From Doris montereyensis (taxonomy: Eukaryota; Mollusca; Gastropoda; Nudibranchia; Dorididae), in assembly GCA_037039925.1 (NCBI GenBank), contig JAXRKP010000952.1, positions 112,501 through 176,500 of the forward strand: 64,000 bases of DNA, in the 5' to 3' direction. Within the stretch, counting starts at the first letter, position 1; each line of letters starts with the position of its first letter. This document shows, in pieces, positions 27,956-39,292 of this stretch. The notes beneath the pieces were generated by a model that searched no databases, was not told the DNA's origin, and saw only the letters and a list, made by a program, of their open reading frames with translations. Both the position numbers and the translations under genes were made by a program.

Positions 27956-29400
27956 GTGATCATTTCTAGTATCCTGACAAACACTTTTCGGTATTCTCGG
28001 TTTAAGCGCTCCATAGTTGACCCCTTCTTGTTTATTATTGGTACTATGGTATTTTTCCAGTTATCTGACACTAGTGGTACCTGTTTAAAGTCCAATTCTT
28101 GTTGGCAATATTGTATGCAACAGTTCAACTGCCTCTCTCCTTTGGTTTCTAATTATTTATGGATGAACTTTATCTGCTCCTGGGCGTTTCCTAATTCCTA
28201 GCTTAACTTTTCATAGCTATTTGGACTTCTTCCATTAAGACATCTACATCTCCAGTTGTCTCATAATTTGGATAACTTATTATTATTACTGATTGATCTG
28301 TACTCTTTGTGTCATATGTTCTGGATGGGTTATGTGTTTGCTGAAAATACTCTCTCCATGTTTCCACGATGTTGCTGTCTTCCTTCATTATTTTTCCTTT
28401 TCTTAAATTGTCTAGTAATTGGGCATGCTTTGGTCTTTCTCGTGCTCTTTATTGTTCCCCATAACAGCTTTTAATTTCCTTGGTAGCTTTTTTGAAGTCT
28501 TTGTCCAAACTCTTCCCATTGTTCATGTTTTGCTCTCACTTCCTCTTTGACCATTACTCACGTAATCTATCCTGTCCTCTAGCCTTTTCGTTTGTAATTA
28601 TTTCTTCCAGTTTTCATTCCTTTCTTTAAACTTAGATTTGACATTCTCATTCCACTGTGCTGTTCTTTTCCTATATCATTTAATTTGTTTCCTACCACAA
28701 ACTTCTCTTGTACAACAGATGAGTGTTTCCTTATACAGTTGTCACTTTTCTTCTATTGTGCTATCATCACATATATCAATCTGCCTTTCACTGAGTGACA
28801 AATATTTTTATCCTAGATTGGTATATATCTGTTTACTATTGGTTTATTTTGTTCTTCTAATCTATTTTGAGTTTAGTAGCTTTCTTTTCTACCCTTTTCT
28901 GTTTGTTCTCCTCAGGAATCTTATTTTGACAATTACTAGGTGATTATCACTAAATATTTCAGCTCCTCTGCTCTTACATCCATTGTACTGTAAAAACAGG
29001 GAACTGCTAACTATTACTATTATATATAGTTCTGGTTGACGTTTCACTTTCTGTCTTACTTTACTCTTGTATATTTGTGGATTTCTTTATGTGGAAAGAA
29101 GGTGTTGGCTGTTTTCATTTTTATGTTTTAGGAAAAAGTCTATGAGACTCTCCATTTGGAGAAGTTGGTGTCTCTCCTTCTTTTCCTGTTACGCCGGCTG
29201 ATCTTTCTTCATTGTTAATGTTACCTACTCGAGCGTTTAAACGTCTTAGTAAAACCATTGATTCCTGTCTGCGTTTGAGATTATCTGCAGCTATTTGTAA
29301 ATTGATTCTAAATATGTCGTTTTCTTCTTTGGTGAGAGTGTCATCATAACTTAGGCTATTTCATTTTGAGTTAGGGTTTCTCTGTTGATGCTTTTTTCTA
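27956..29400 (-). mobile_element. RTE-type LINE fragment B, inverted relative to A
   Basis: Read on the minus strand it starts inside the endonuclease (NLQIAADNLKRRQE, RRLNARVGN, matching the GDLNARVG motif) and continues through the linker (CGRKQ, then FQQTHNPSRTYD). It reaches the first reverse-transcriptase block (WKNTIVPIINKKGSTME) and breaks off at about 27956, before the catalytic core. The segment at 28940-29180 is the inverted counterpart of 27725-27955 in copy A. Both cover the same endonuclease part, so this is not a simple 5' inversion of one element. Confidence 0.75.
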
Positions 29401-29589
29401 GACTACAAGAAGAGTAAAGAGATCGGGCAATCCTACTACGGTACATGTATCAATAAAATATAATACTACACTAACTTTTTTTCACATGCAGAAGGCCTAC
29501 ATTGCCTTGTCAGTGATTATTTTTTTCTACTTGATTAATCACATTATATTGAATATTGCCTTCAGTGCAATACTAGTGGAAAAAGAGCG

Positions 29590-29725
29590 TTTTCCTTGCA
29601 ACGCCATTCCCGTTATAACGTCAAGTTACCGCTGACACAACAGTTGGCGGTATAACGAAGGGAGACAAAATCTGAAACACAACAATAAGAGATCAAGCCA
29701 AAATAGATGGCATAAAAAGTTCCTT
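29590..29725 (+). mobile_element. RTE 3' fragment, possible remainder of copy A
   Basis: The segment TCTGAAACACAACAATAAGA, then GATCAAGCCAAAATAGATGG (29673 on), closely matches element C at about 56510-56560, in the C-terminal part of its reverse transcriptase. It is in + orientation like copy A, as if copy B had been placed inside A. Confidence 0.5.
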
Positions 29726-29754
29726 TTCTTAATGGTGAATAGGGGGGGGGGGGA

Positions 29755-31070
29755 AGAAAGGCGTGGTTTGGGACTGGAGTTCCAGGGGATGTGTCTTATC
29801 TCCAATCCTTTTCACAACTGACACAAACGATTGTTGAAGTTTAGCCCAGCCACTTCTCTCTTAAACTCTTAAACAGATGACACAACCATTCAGGGCCTTA
29901 TATCAAACAATAACCAATCAACAAATAGGACAGATATTTCAAAATTTATTGAATGGTGTGACTGATACCCTTACCCTTTACCTAAACGTAGGATAAACTA
30001 AACTAAATTAAATAACTATTTTAAGTCATTGACTTCCACAAGAACAAAGGCAAGTCTCTCTCCATAGAAATAAAAAAGACGATTAGTTAACACGTAACAA
30101 ACTATAAATAGGGGCTACCGGAATAACAATTAATAATGAACTGAAGTGGAAAAACCGACTAAACAGTGTTTCATAAAAAAATAGTCAAAGACTGTATTTT
30201 TAGAAAAAAAGCTTGTTCATTTTAAAATTGACCCTACTCTAATCAGAATATTCTATATATCCAATATTGAAAGTTTTGTTCTAGATGCAGCCTTTTGTAT
30301 AACTGTTTGGGGTGGGAATGTTAGAAAAGAGGATATGAAGAATAGACAAAACAATAAAAATGGCCACTAAATATACACCTGACTTGAAATTCCTGGAGGA
30401 AATTTTTGGATCAAATCACCTTTAAAAATATCTGAAACCAAACATTGCAAACATTAGACAGCATCACTTTACCGACATCATAAAATCTCAAGGCAAGCCA
30501 TCGCAATCAGGCAAAAGCGAAAGACATAATCTATTCTAAGATCATTCTTACCATCAGGAAGAAGGCTTTAAATTTATTCAAAGGCATCACTTTATGACAT
30601 TCATTTATTTACAACAATGTCATGCATAAAAATGTATTCTTGTATTCAACCATATCGTTCATCTTTGATACATAAATATATTTAATATTGCTCTTTACAA
30701 AAGCCATGTACTTATACGACGATATTTTGCAATTTCTTGTTTTTACCTAACATTTTGCATTTTTATTTACCTTGATTTTTAATCAACACTAACAATGTAT
30801 TTTGAATGGCAAATAATTGGAAACGCATTTGGCCTTTTTGGGTATTGAGTATATTTTGTAAGTGTGTGTGTGTGTATGTATGTAATGTATACTATTTATA
30901 TATATATATATACATGTATATATATATACATATTCACCAACAACGAATGTATTTCAATTTCAATTTCATTATTTTGTCGATGTAACTATGTATATATATA
31001 TTTATATGATTGTTTTTTGTTACATGTCTGTAATCTAAATTTCTCTTGTGAGATAAATAAAGTATTCAAG
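29755..31070 (+). mobile_element. L2/CR1-like LINE, 3' part
   Basis: With frame changes it reads: the VPGGC-LSPILFTTDTND block with one G missing in GGAGTTCCAGGGG (29780); DDTTIQGLI, the metal-binding block; FIEWCD; YLG..INNELKWKN; IESFVLDAAFCITVWGGN; MKRIDK..KMATKYTPDLKFLEE; and RSFLPSGRRL. This series is typical of the C-terminal half of L2/Rex1-type reverse transcriptases. TGTAATCTAAATTTCTCTTG, then TGAGATAAATAAAGTATTC, ending near 31070, is the LINE 3' terminus. Numerous stops and indels show it is inactive. G-rich satellite modules sit directly on both sides. Confidence 0.78.
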
Positions 31071-31379
31071 GGGTGGGGTATTATTTTTCAATTTCTATTT
31101 CTTGAAGGTAAATCAGGTTGGAAAGAAGAGGGGGAGGTGGGGAGAGTGCGTTTTTTTCATTTCTATTCTTGAAGTGAATCGGGAAAAATGGGTGGGCGGG
31201 GGAGGGGTGGCGTGTTTTTTAAAATTTTCTATTTGGTGATGGTGGTATCGGGGTTAAGAGGGGGGGAGGGGGAAGGTGTTTGTGTTTTGTGGTGGCGGTG
31301 GTGGTGATCAGTGGTACTCAGTGTTAGTGGAAAAGTGGGTTATTTTTATTTTTTGTTTTTAGCAGGAGGAAAGGGACAG

Positions 31380-31410
<31 letters not shown>

Positions 31411-32510
31411 GGGGGGGGGGGGGTTAGGGTGAGCTTTGCAGCAAGCAGCTGCGTGGGGAGGGGAGGGTGGTTCTGATGGGAAAGGAGGGTGGGGGTGGGG
31501 TTGGAGGGAGAAGAGTGGTTTTGTTTTGTTTTCATGGAAAAGGATGTGTGTGTGTGTGTGTGGGGGGGGGGGTGATTTGGTTGTCTTGTTTTGGAAAAGA
31601 GCGAGGGGAGGGGGGTTGAGGCGAGTTTTGTGTTGTTTGATTAGGTGGAAAAGGGAGCAGGGATGATGGAATGAGGCGGATTATTTTGTTTATTTTGAAA
31701 AAAAAAGTTATCTTGGTGGGAAAAGGAGGCGGTATGGATATTCTTTCCTTTTTTCCGTTTGGTGGGAAGAAGGGGGTGGGGATGAGGCGGGTGATGTATT
31801 GACTTTTCTTGATTTAGTAGGGGAAGAGGTGGGGGATGAGGCAGGGTTTGAGTTGTTTTTGTTTTGGCGGGTCAGGGGCGGGTGTTCCTGGCTTTTTCTT
31901 CTGTTTTGTTGGGAAAAAAAAGGGATGGGATGAGGCGGGTGCTGTATCGACTTTTTCTGTTTTTTGATGGAAAGGGGGTGGGTGGGAGTTGTGAGGCAGG
32001 GTTTTGGTGGGGAAAGATGCGGGGCAGAGTGTGAGGTGGGTTGTCTTTCGTTTTGTTTGCGACAAAGAGAGGGGGGGGGGTGCTTTTGAGTGAGATTTTG
32101 TTTTGGGTGGGGGAAAAAAAAGGGGAGGATTTTTGAAATTAATCTTTGTTTTGGTGAAAAGGGGCGGGTGAGGCCATCTTGTGGTTTTGCTTTTTGGAGA
32201 GAGGTGTGATGGGAACAAAAAAGGGGGAGCGGGAAGGTAACGGTTCTGGGTTTTTAATTTTGTTTTTATGGGAAAGGGGGGAGGGAGGAGGCGTTATTTG
32301 TTGTGGTGGGAAAGGAGAAGGTGATGATTTTTTTGGGTGGTGGGGAGAAAAAAGGAAGGGGGGATTACGGGTTTTGGAGCTGTTTTATAGAAGTCGGGTA
32401 GGGGGAGGAAGGGGTGGGGTTAAGGTTTTCTTCAGTGGTGGTGGTAAGGGAGGAAAGGGCAGAGGGAGCACAGGATATGGGACGGAGGTCGTTTGGACTC
32501 TATTTCTCAA
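31071..32510. repeat. Degenerate G/T-rich satellite, right block
   Basis: About 1.4 kb with almost no C on the + strand. Blocks of TTTTGTTTTTGGTGGGAAAA followed by GGGGGTGGGGATGAGGCGGG recur roughly every 65-75 bases with strong divergence. The opening modules (31090-31260) repeat the TTTCTATTTCTTGAAGG plus G-run pattern of 26690-26960. Confidence 0.75.
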
Positions 32511-32965
32511 TCAGAACAAGAAAGCAAATACATGAACAAATACAAATATAATACCGGTAATTAAAATGTCACCGACAATCATAATATTAAAATATCAATC
32601 AATACATTGATTCATCTGATATTTGAAACGTGGATTTTTATAACATTATTAACAACATGGTATCAAAGAGGAAAAAAGGTTAATGAATAAAATTAAAACT
32701 TTGAATTCGAGTAGCACGAAACGAACAAGGAAACTATAATTCAAAACTTAATCTTTAAAACAAATAAAATCACTATTATTACTATTATGACCTTTAATGA
32801 ACATAATAAAATGTGACAAAATCGGAAACATAAAAATGAAGAATGGTAGACTAAAACTGTCTTTGTTTTAGTGTTTTCACCATGATGAATATTGCAATAA
32901 AACTGGACACTTTTACACAGCCTATTGTTTAAAGTTAAAGGTACATGTTCTTGTTTAAAACAACA
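32511..32965. other. AT-rich flank of the hAT element
   Basis: No coding sequence. It should include the 3' terminal region of the hAT transposon, but no terminal inverted repeat could be paired with confidence. Confidence 0.35.
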
Positions 32966-35122
32966 TCATATTAACATGTTTGCTTTCAGTCTGGATCTTT
33001 TCTCGTCCAGGGATTCGCCTGCCTTTGTAAAGACGCTCCACGGTAAAGATGTGATAGGAACAGTCATGTATTTCATAGCCAATTGACACAACGTTGGGAA
33101 CAGTTCCTCGTGTTGTTTCCAGTACATGAGGGGGTTATCGTCTCTAGGAATAGGTGACGAGTCCAAGTATCGCTGAAGCTCAACATTTGTCACAGTCACA
33201 GACTTTGGTTCTTCTTTTGGAATCTTTCACATCTTGAGACGAGCCTGCATCGCATCCAGGTACATCCAGAGAGAATCTACTTCGGTCTTCGAAGAACTAG
33301 CACTTTTCTGTTTCTAATTTTGGACACAGACTAGAGAGATCTCAGAATGAATGGCCTCTGTAGCTTTGTCGATAACATCTTCTCTGCGTACGGAAATTTT
33401 TTTGAATCGAGGATCAAGTACAGTTGCAGCCACAACCCAGTCAATTTCCTCAATTTTTCCGAAACTTGCAATGAGCCCGTCTTTCAGTTTGGACGACAGT
33501 GGTTCCTTTCAGTTTTTACAGAATTCATCATTTTAAGTAGACCCTTGACAAGGGGCATAGCTGTACCAATCGCGATGCTTTTTCCGACGACATCGTTTTC
33601 GTTGCTATGTCGAAAGGTTTCAACGAGGAAAGAATCTTTTCCAAGATCTCTGATCTTCAGGAGTCAAATACAAGTCCTCTTTTCCATTTTCATACGACTC
33701 CACCACTACATTAACAGCATGACTCTGTTCTAGCATTCTCTCCAACATTGTGTAAATGCTATTCCATCTTGATTCCACATACAAAATGAGTTTGTGTTCA
33801 GGCAGATTCAATAATCGTTGTGCCTCTCCAAGCTTCTCCATCGTGTCAGAACTGTCACTACTTTCTTCCTTAAAAAATCTGACAACGCGACTAATTTTTC
33901 AATGAGAGCTGATGCCTCGTTATCTGCAGCAATTGCATCAAGGACAACAAGGTGAATGAGATGCGCTAGACACGGTATGTAGGCCCATGATAGCTGTTCA
34001 TTTGCCAAGAGAGTATTGGTTTCGTTGTCTGTTACCATAACTCTGGACCTTGTCAGCGATGTTCCAGTCAGATACAATACGCTTCAGTTCGGAGGCAACA
34101 TGTGTTCCGGACGGGGTTCCGTAGAATGTCGTTGTCGACAGAAGTACAGATTGTAACGTCCACTGTGTTGGAACGATGAAATAAGCCGTGACCCCGAGAA
34201 AAGTCTCATGATGTTGATTCGACCATAATTCTGTCGTAAGTGCTATGTGCTTTGTAGTTTCAAGCGTCTTAAAGACTCGATCAACATTTTCTTGTAGAGG
34301 TTCGGCAATAACTCCATAGTAATCGTTTTCCGAGAGGGAAGTGTGTATCGGGGGTCAGCCATTTTCATTAGTTCTCTGAAACCTTTGCTATCCACAACAG
34401 ATACTGGGTGAAGATCCATGATAATCATTGACATCACTTTTTGATCCAACAACTTGTTCCGAATGCCAGTCATGGAACTTGACACATTGCTGATCTCATT
34501 ACTTTTTTTCTGGCTTCGACTGTGACGAGTGAGAAGCTACAAAAGAACTCTGTTGAGATAACATCTCGGCATTTCTGATTCTATTCACCGTCTCCGCCTC
34601 TGTTGGATGCTTTGCTCTGAGATGTTTCATTAAATTTGTTGTATTCCCGTGGTGTCTAAGAATATCCATGCACAATGCGCATTTAGCCTCTTTGTCGCCA
34701 GGTTCAGATTCAAAATATTGCCAAACTGGAGACTTCCTAAAATTCCTTCGATCTGAGATGAAATTTGAATCCGAAGAGTCTTGGTCGTCTGAAGACTCCG
34801 GTTGCATGTCATAGGCGACTGTCGTCATAAAATGATCTATTTTTTTCTTCTTATCTTGACTTGATCCTGATCTAGAGCTTGATCTATGTTTGTTGTCTTC
34901 AATTTTCTTGATTTTAGAAGAGTTTAGCTGGTAGTAGTACGGAACAGTGAGATCGAGTTCATCGGAGTGTTTTGATTTCATGTGGCGTATTAAGTTTGTT
35001 GTATTTCCATGATGTTTCAGTTTGCAACCACACACACGACATCTAACCTCCCATTTATTGAAATCCTCGTCATAATATTTCCAAATTGCTGCTTTCTTCT
35101 TCTTATTAACATGAGACTCCAT
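32966..35122 (-). pseudogene. hAT transposase with two BED zinc fingers, frameshifted
   Basis: Read on the minus strand from ATG at 35122. Two BED-type zinc fingers come first: WKYYDED then C-x2-C and HGNTTNLIRHMKSKH at about residues 10-55, and VWQYFESEPG then C-x2-C and HGNTTNLMKHLRAKH at about residues 130-175. The transposase body follows: LLDQKVMSMIIMDLHPVSVV, FRELMKMADPRYTLPSR, LTTELWSNQHHETFLGVTAY, SYIPCLAHLIHL-like, SRWNSIYTMLERML, VLDPRFKK. It ends in the hAT dimerisation signature, ITSLPWSVFTKAGESLDEKR followed by SRLKANMLI. ZBED host proteins share this layout, but here the frame breaks at least five times (near 34503-34509, 34250, 34060, 33845 and 33615). Two of the breaks are at runs of A/T. 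No intron signals were seen, so it is a transposon rather than a host gene. Confidence 0.85.
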
Positions 35123-35950
35123 TGCAATTGTCAAGATGGAAATGTAGTCTTTGGTACAAGAAATCTGAACAAAATGGAGGTAGAGATACACACGGTAAGG
35201 AGAGTTTGCAAAATTAATGGCCTGCTTGTCCTGAAGGCACAGAAACACGAAAGAATGATACACTTTTGCAATGGGGCTGCCTTTCGCTTACACTACACTA
35301 CACTTTACAACTTTACAACACAGTACACACGCAGTTCTTACGCATGAATATGGACACAAACATCGATATTGAAATGTGTATCGAAAGTGAAGAGTACTTG
35401 AGATTCTAATTCACTTGATGTAACCTTTGTTTCGCATACAAAAGAACTCAAAATAAATGTCTTCACCTATATCTCATACACGACTGTGTAATATCTTTGT
35501 TGCCCAACAATCGGATCGCTGTTTTCTCTGTTGTACAAATCATACACTTAATGAATCGATGGTTAAGCGGACGGAATCATCAACAATGAACAAAGAAGCT
35601 GAATTATCGATACTGGATATCAGTATGGTTTGATGCCTTCGCTATAGTGTGAAGAGAGCTCGGCGGCGTCACGCGGTGGGGAGTAAATCGATAGGCTCCG
35701 AAAGCTCTCTCGATATTCGTAAAATATCGGACAAGAATCATAAAGATTCTCATACTTGTGTTGCGAGATCGATCCCAAATTCTGTAGGATATTAACACTA
35801 CTATCATGTACTCGAGTAGAGAGTCAGAATTCAGAAGGGAGAGGGACTAAAGCTCGCCGCTTGGAAAATAGCTCGCCTCGCATTGTTGAATCATCATTCG
35901 ACCCTAGTCTAAAATAGTTAGGGCCTAAGTTTTCTTTATATTACACTGAT
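35123..35950. other. 5' flank of the hAT element
   Basis: It contains the hAT 5' region and perhaps its terminal repeat. A CAATGCGAGGCGAGC-type segment (minus strand, near 35870) may lie close to the end. No matched target-site duplication could be found by eye. Confidence 0.35.
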
Positions 35951-35954
35951 CTAG

Positions 35955-36112
35955 GTGCGTGCGTGCATGTTTCGTGTGTGTGTGTGTGTGTGTGTATGCG
36001 TGTGTGTGTGTGTGTGTACCCCAAGTCTAAAAAAGTTTACGTTTTCTTTATATAGCCTATATGTGTCGTGTGTGTGTGTGTGTATGTGTGTGTGTGTGTG
36101 TGTGTGTTTGTG
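35955..36112. repeat. (GT)n tracts
   Basis: Two GT/TATG tracts, 35976-36018 and 36068-36110, separated by TCTAAAAAAGTTTACGTTTT-type sequence that is partly repeated. Confidence 0.9.
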
Positions 36113-36215
36113 CGTGGTTTTATCACAATTGCAATAATACGGGAGCCACAGTGGAGTGAAGTCAAAGGCGAACTATGACAATAAGTGACAACTCCACTAA
36201 TAAAGACAGAACAAA

Positions 36216-36251
36216 CACGTGACGTTTCGGGTATAACCTTCGTCAGACAAC
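36216..36251 (-). ncRNA. Hammerhead-ribozyme-like core, left arm
   Basis: On the minus strand: CTGACGA (fits CUGANGA), then AGGTTATACCC able to form a short stem II, GAAAC, then GTC, the usual cleavage triplet. Flanking GTTGT and ACGTG give three stem I pairs next to the core. Stem III would have only the C-G and A-U pairs, as in the minimal type I hammerheads of Penelope-like elements that are thought to act as dimers. Stem II has lost one G relative to the other copies. Confidence 0.5.
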
Positions 36252-36756
36252 AAACGAGAAATATCTAGAATCTAGATCTAAGTAATACCTCGGGCATCAC
36301 ACAATGTGATGTCGAAGAAAAACATAAAGGAGAAAGAAAGAAAGAAAAGAATGATGATAAGAAACTAGCAGAGGGTGAAGAATGAGCGAGAGTGGAAGGT
36401 TCAGGTGTAGAATCTTATATTTATCCTATTTTTTCATTCTTGTTTCCATACTCACACGCTCTCCTTTTTTTCCCCTGCCTTTTTCTTTCTTTTTCTCTCT
36501 CCCTCTCTATTTCTCCCTTCTCTCTTTCTCCTTCTCACCTTTTTATTACTTCTTAGGTCTACTTATTTTCATATTTTTTATTTCATTCTAGATCTGAACC
36601 TTCCACTCTCGCTCATTCTTCACACCCCCTCTGCTACGTTTCTTATCATCACTGTCTTTTTCTTTCTTTCTCCTTTATGTTTTTCTTCTGACATCACATT
36701 GTGTGATGCCTGAGGTAGAACTTAGATCTAGATCTAGATTCTAGATATTTTTGTGT

Positions 36757-36793
36757 GTTGTCTGACGAAGGGTTATACCCGAAACATCACATG
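36757..36793 (+). ncRNA. Hammerhead-ribozyme-like core, right arm
   Basis: CTGACGA, stem II hairpin GGGT-TAT-ACCC, GAAAC, then ATC. The ATC keeps a U-H cleavage dinucleotide but loses the C-G pair of stem III, so this copy looks weaker. Stem I pairs A-U, C-G and A-U beside the core. Confidence 0.45.
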
Positions 36794-36949
36794 TTTGTTC
36801 TGTCTTTACTAGATTAGTGGAGTTGTCACTTATTGTCATATTTCGCCACAATTGCAATATTAATAGACTACAATTTTATTATTTGTTTTGGTGAATTGGA
36901 CGGAAAACTAGTGTAATTTATTTGGGTTTATTTTTCTAAAAGTTAAATC

Positions 36950-37196
36950 TTGTCTGAATCTTCTAGATTCTCTCAGACTTAGAAGATGTAGATCTAGATC
37001 TAGATTAGATTCTAGATCTAGGATCTAGATACTTACGGTTGTTTTGTGTGTGTGTGTAGTGTATATTTCTGTTTAATCGTGGCCGGTTGTGACGTATGGT
37101 ATTGTATTATTTGTAAATCTATGTAGCCCAGTGCTGAGGTGAGACTGTAGAGCTAGATACTGTTACTACTACTACTACTACTACTAGGCTACTACT

Positions 37197-37234
<38 letters not shown>

Positions 37235-37600
37235 AATTTAGAGTTAGTTTGTAGTTCCTCGTAATTGTTATTAGCCTACATGATTTTGTGTCCCATATTA
37301 GATGTAGATCTAGATTCTAAATCTAAGGTCAGTTTCACTTTCAATTCTAAGTCGCCCTGTTATTAGGGTCATTCATCGTTTGTCAAAACTCGCTTCATCA
37401 TTAGTGGTTCTGTTCATGTGCACAAGTGTTTCGATGGAATACAGATCTAGATTTAAATTAATGTTTAAAACTATTATTTTCTAGATTATCCAGAGGTTGT
37501 TACAATTTTTTAAATATAGAGAGTAGATTCTAGATATTGTTTCCATATAGATTTTAGATTCTAAATGGATCTTGATCTCTCTGTTAACTTTCTAGAGACT
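36950..37600. repeat. TCTAGA/AGATCT-rich region with (TAC)n and (GA)n
   Basis: Dense variants of AGATCTAGATCTAGATT at 36985-37035, 37305-37325, 37440-37455 and 37530-37570. (TAC)n lies at about 37163-37186 and (GA)n at 37201-37231. Confidence 0.7.
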
Positions 37601-39290
37601 ATCGACTAATCAAGATATAGTCTAAGGTGAGACCTGTTCATTGTGTTAGAAACTCGTGAATGGATCCATCGGTGATCTTATTCTTCATATAAGATCTGTA
37701 GTGACCAAGATATAGTAAAAACTAATAAAAAAATGAAATTGTAAAGAAGAGTCAGCAAACTCAGTGACTTGGTCAGTATTAGTGTTAAAATGCAGGCAAG
37801 TAACTGTAATATGACTAAGTTCCTACTTCATCCATTTGATAGTAGTGAAATGGTCATGTTGGTTGATTTTCCTATCTTTTCCCGTCAAATAATGCAGTAT
37901 ATCAACACGGTAAATAGCTTCCTTGACCGCCGGTCAATAAAATCTTAGATAGTTGTCTGAGCTTTTGCAAAAAAGCTAGATACTCCCATCCTCACCAGTC
38001 CCCAAGACATTACGATTCTTCAATGGGTAAGAATAAAAAAAAAACCCCTATATTTATCTAAATCCTTAAATTGGAGGTCAATGATTTTGCTAGCTATTTA
38101 AATACATGTATTCAAATTGTGACTTTCAAAGATTATTCTGTAGTCAGTTATATTCCTGGCAAAACTATGGAATAGAGTTGAGTATTTATATAAAGGGGAT
38201 TACATGATGCTGTTCACACAATTTTTTTACACCTGTCCTCAGAACAGGGTGTGCTTTGTGGTTATAGTTATATTATTTGTAGCTAGTCCCATTGGGTTCA
38301 GACATGTGGAAGCAGAATGGCTGCTAATTAAAACTTTCTATACCATCCATTTTGACACATTTATAAATATAAATAGAAAATATAGGGATAGGTGGAAAAA
38401 AAAGAGCTGTAATATTGTTCTTTTTACAATGTAGAATACAATAGTTACTACTTAAATGCTTGCACTGCCATTATGCCTGTTTCTCAAATGCCTGCAGTCT
38501 CGGTGAAACCAATGTTTATTTATATATAATTTATCCTCTAAATGCCTGTTTCAAAACTAAGATTACCACCTAAATGACCGTCCCCAATGGCAGCTGCAGG
38601 TATAATCTTCTCGAAATTATCATAATATATAGGTATGTCCCTGCTTGATTAAAATTTTTGTATTATTATTATATAATCTACACGTAATTCCATCGTTAAC
38701 AAGGCTAATTTAATTTTGCCCATCAACAATTTGCCATGCATTGTTATATACATCAATTCAGTGCACTGTAATATAAAAGTTCTCTTATCAACTCCATCAG
38801 CTGCACAACCTGTCTCGCATTGTATTACTGGTTTGACACAGGCAAAAAGTGAGCAGTCTTTCGGACTCTGCCCATGTCATAAGTTGCAAATATTACTTGG
38901 CGTTTTTAATTGACAGGGCATGCATCACAATCAAGTTTGGGACGAGATGAAAAAAATGCATTTCTCCCTGGTCTTGCATTGGTCGTATCCATTGTGTGCT
39001 TTTGGTTATTCGTGGCCCTAAGTTTTTAAATGCCTGTATCGCTTTAATGTGTTTTCTCCACTTCCCAAGCAGTATGAATTTAGGTGGTAACTACTGCACT
39101 GAAAAAGATCCTATTTGACAGAGTAAATAATTGCTCATAACATCCACTGTTCATCTTAGATGATCAATTAAATTTGTATGACATTAAGAAAAAATTGTAA
39201 GGCTCAATTTATTTTTGTATTTCATTTCATCCTCTTTGACAAAAAAAAAAAGAAGAGAGAAAAAAAAAATTACATTAAAACCTGTCTCTC
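37601..39290. other. Unannotated stretch
   Basis: AT-rich. No gene recognised; reading frames at 38204 and 38716 have no recognisable content. Confidence 0.4.
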
Positions 39291-39292
39291 AT

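Larger units (their letters stand above)
36137..36847. mobile_element. Fold-back element with about 245-bp inverted arms
   Basis: The left arm (36167-36413) and right arm (36591-36847) are imperfect reverse complements. They run from GGCGAACTATGACAATAAG and its partner CTTATTGTCATATTTCGCC inward to AGTGGAAGGTTCAG and CTGAACCTTCCACT. The spacer of about 175 bases is CT-rich. A 13-base direct repeat, CACAATTGCAATA, lies at 36124-36136 and 36847-36859 and could be a target-site duplication. No protein is encoded. Each arm contains a hammerhead-like core in opposite orientation. A half copy occurs at 50191. The arrangement would suit a non-autonomous element or a Penelope-like element terminal repeat in inverted configuration. 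Confidence 0.8.
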
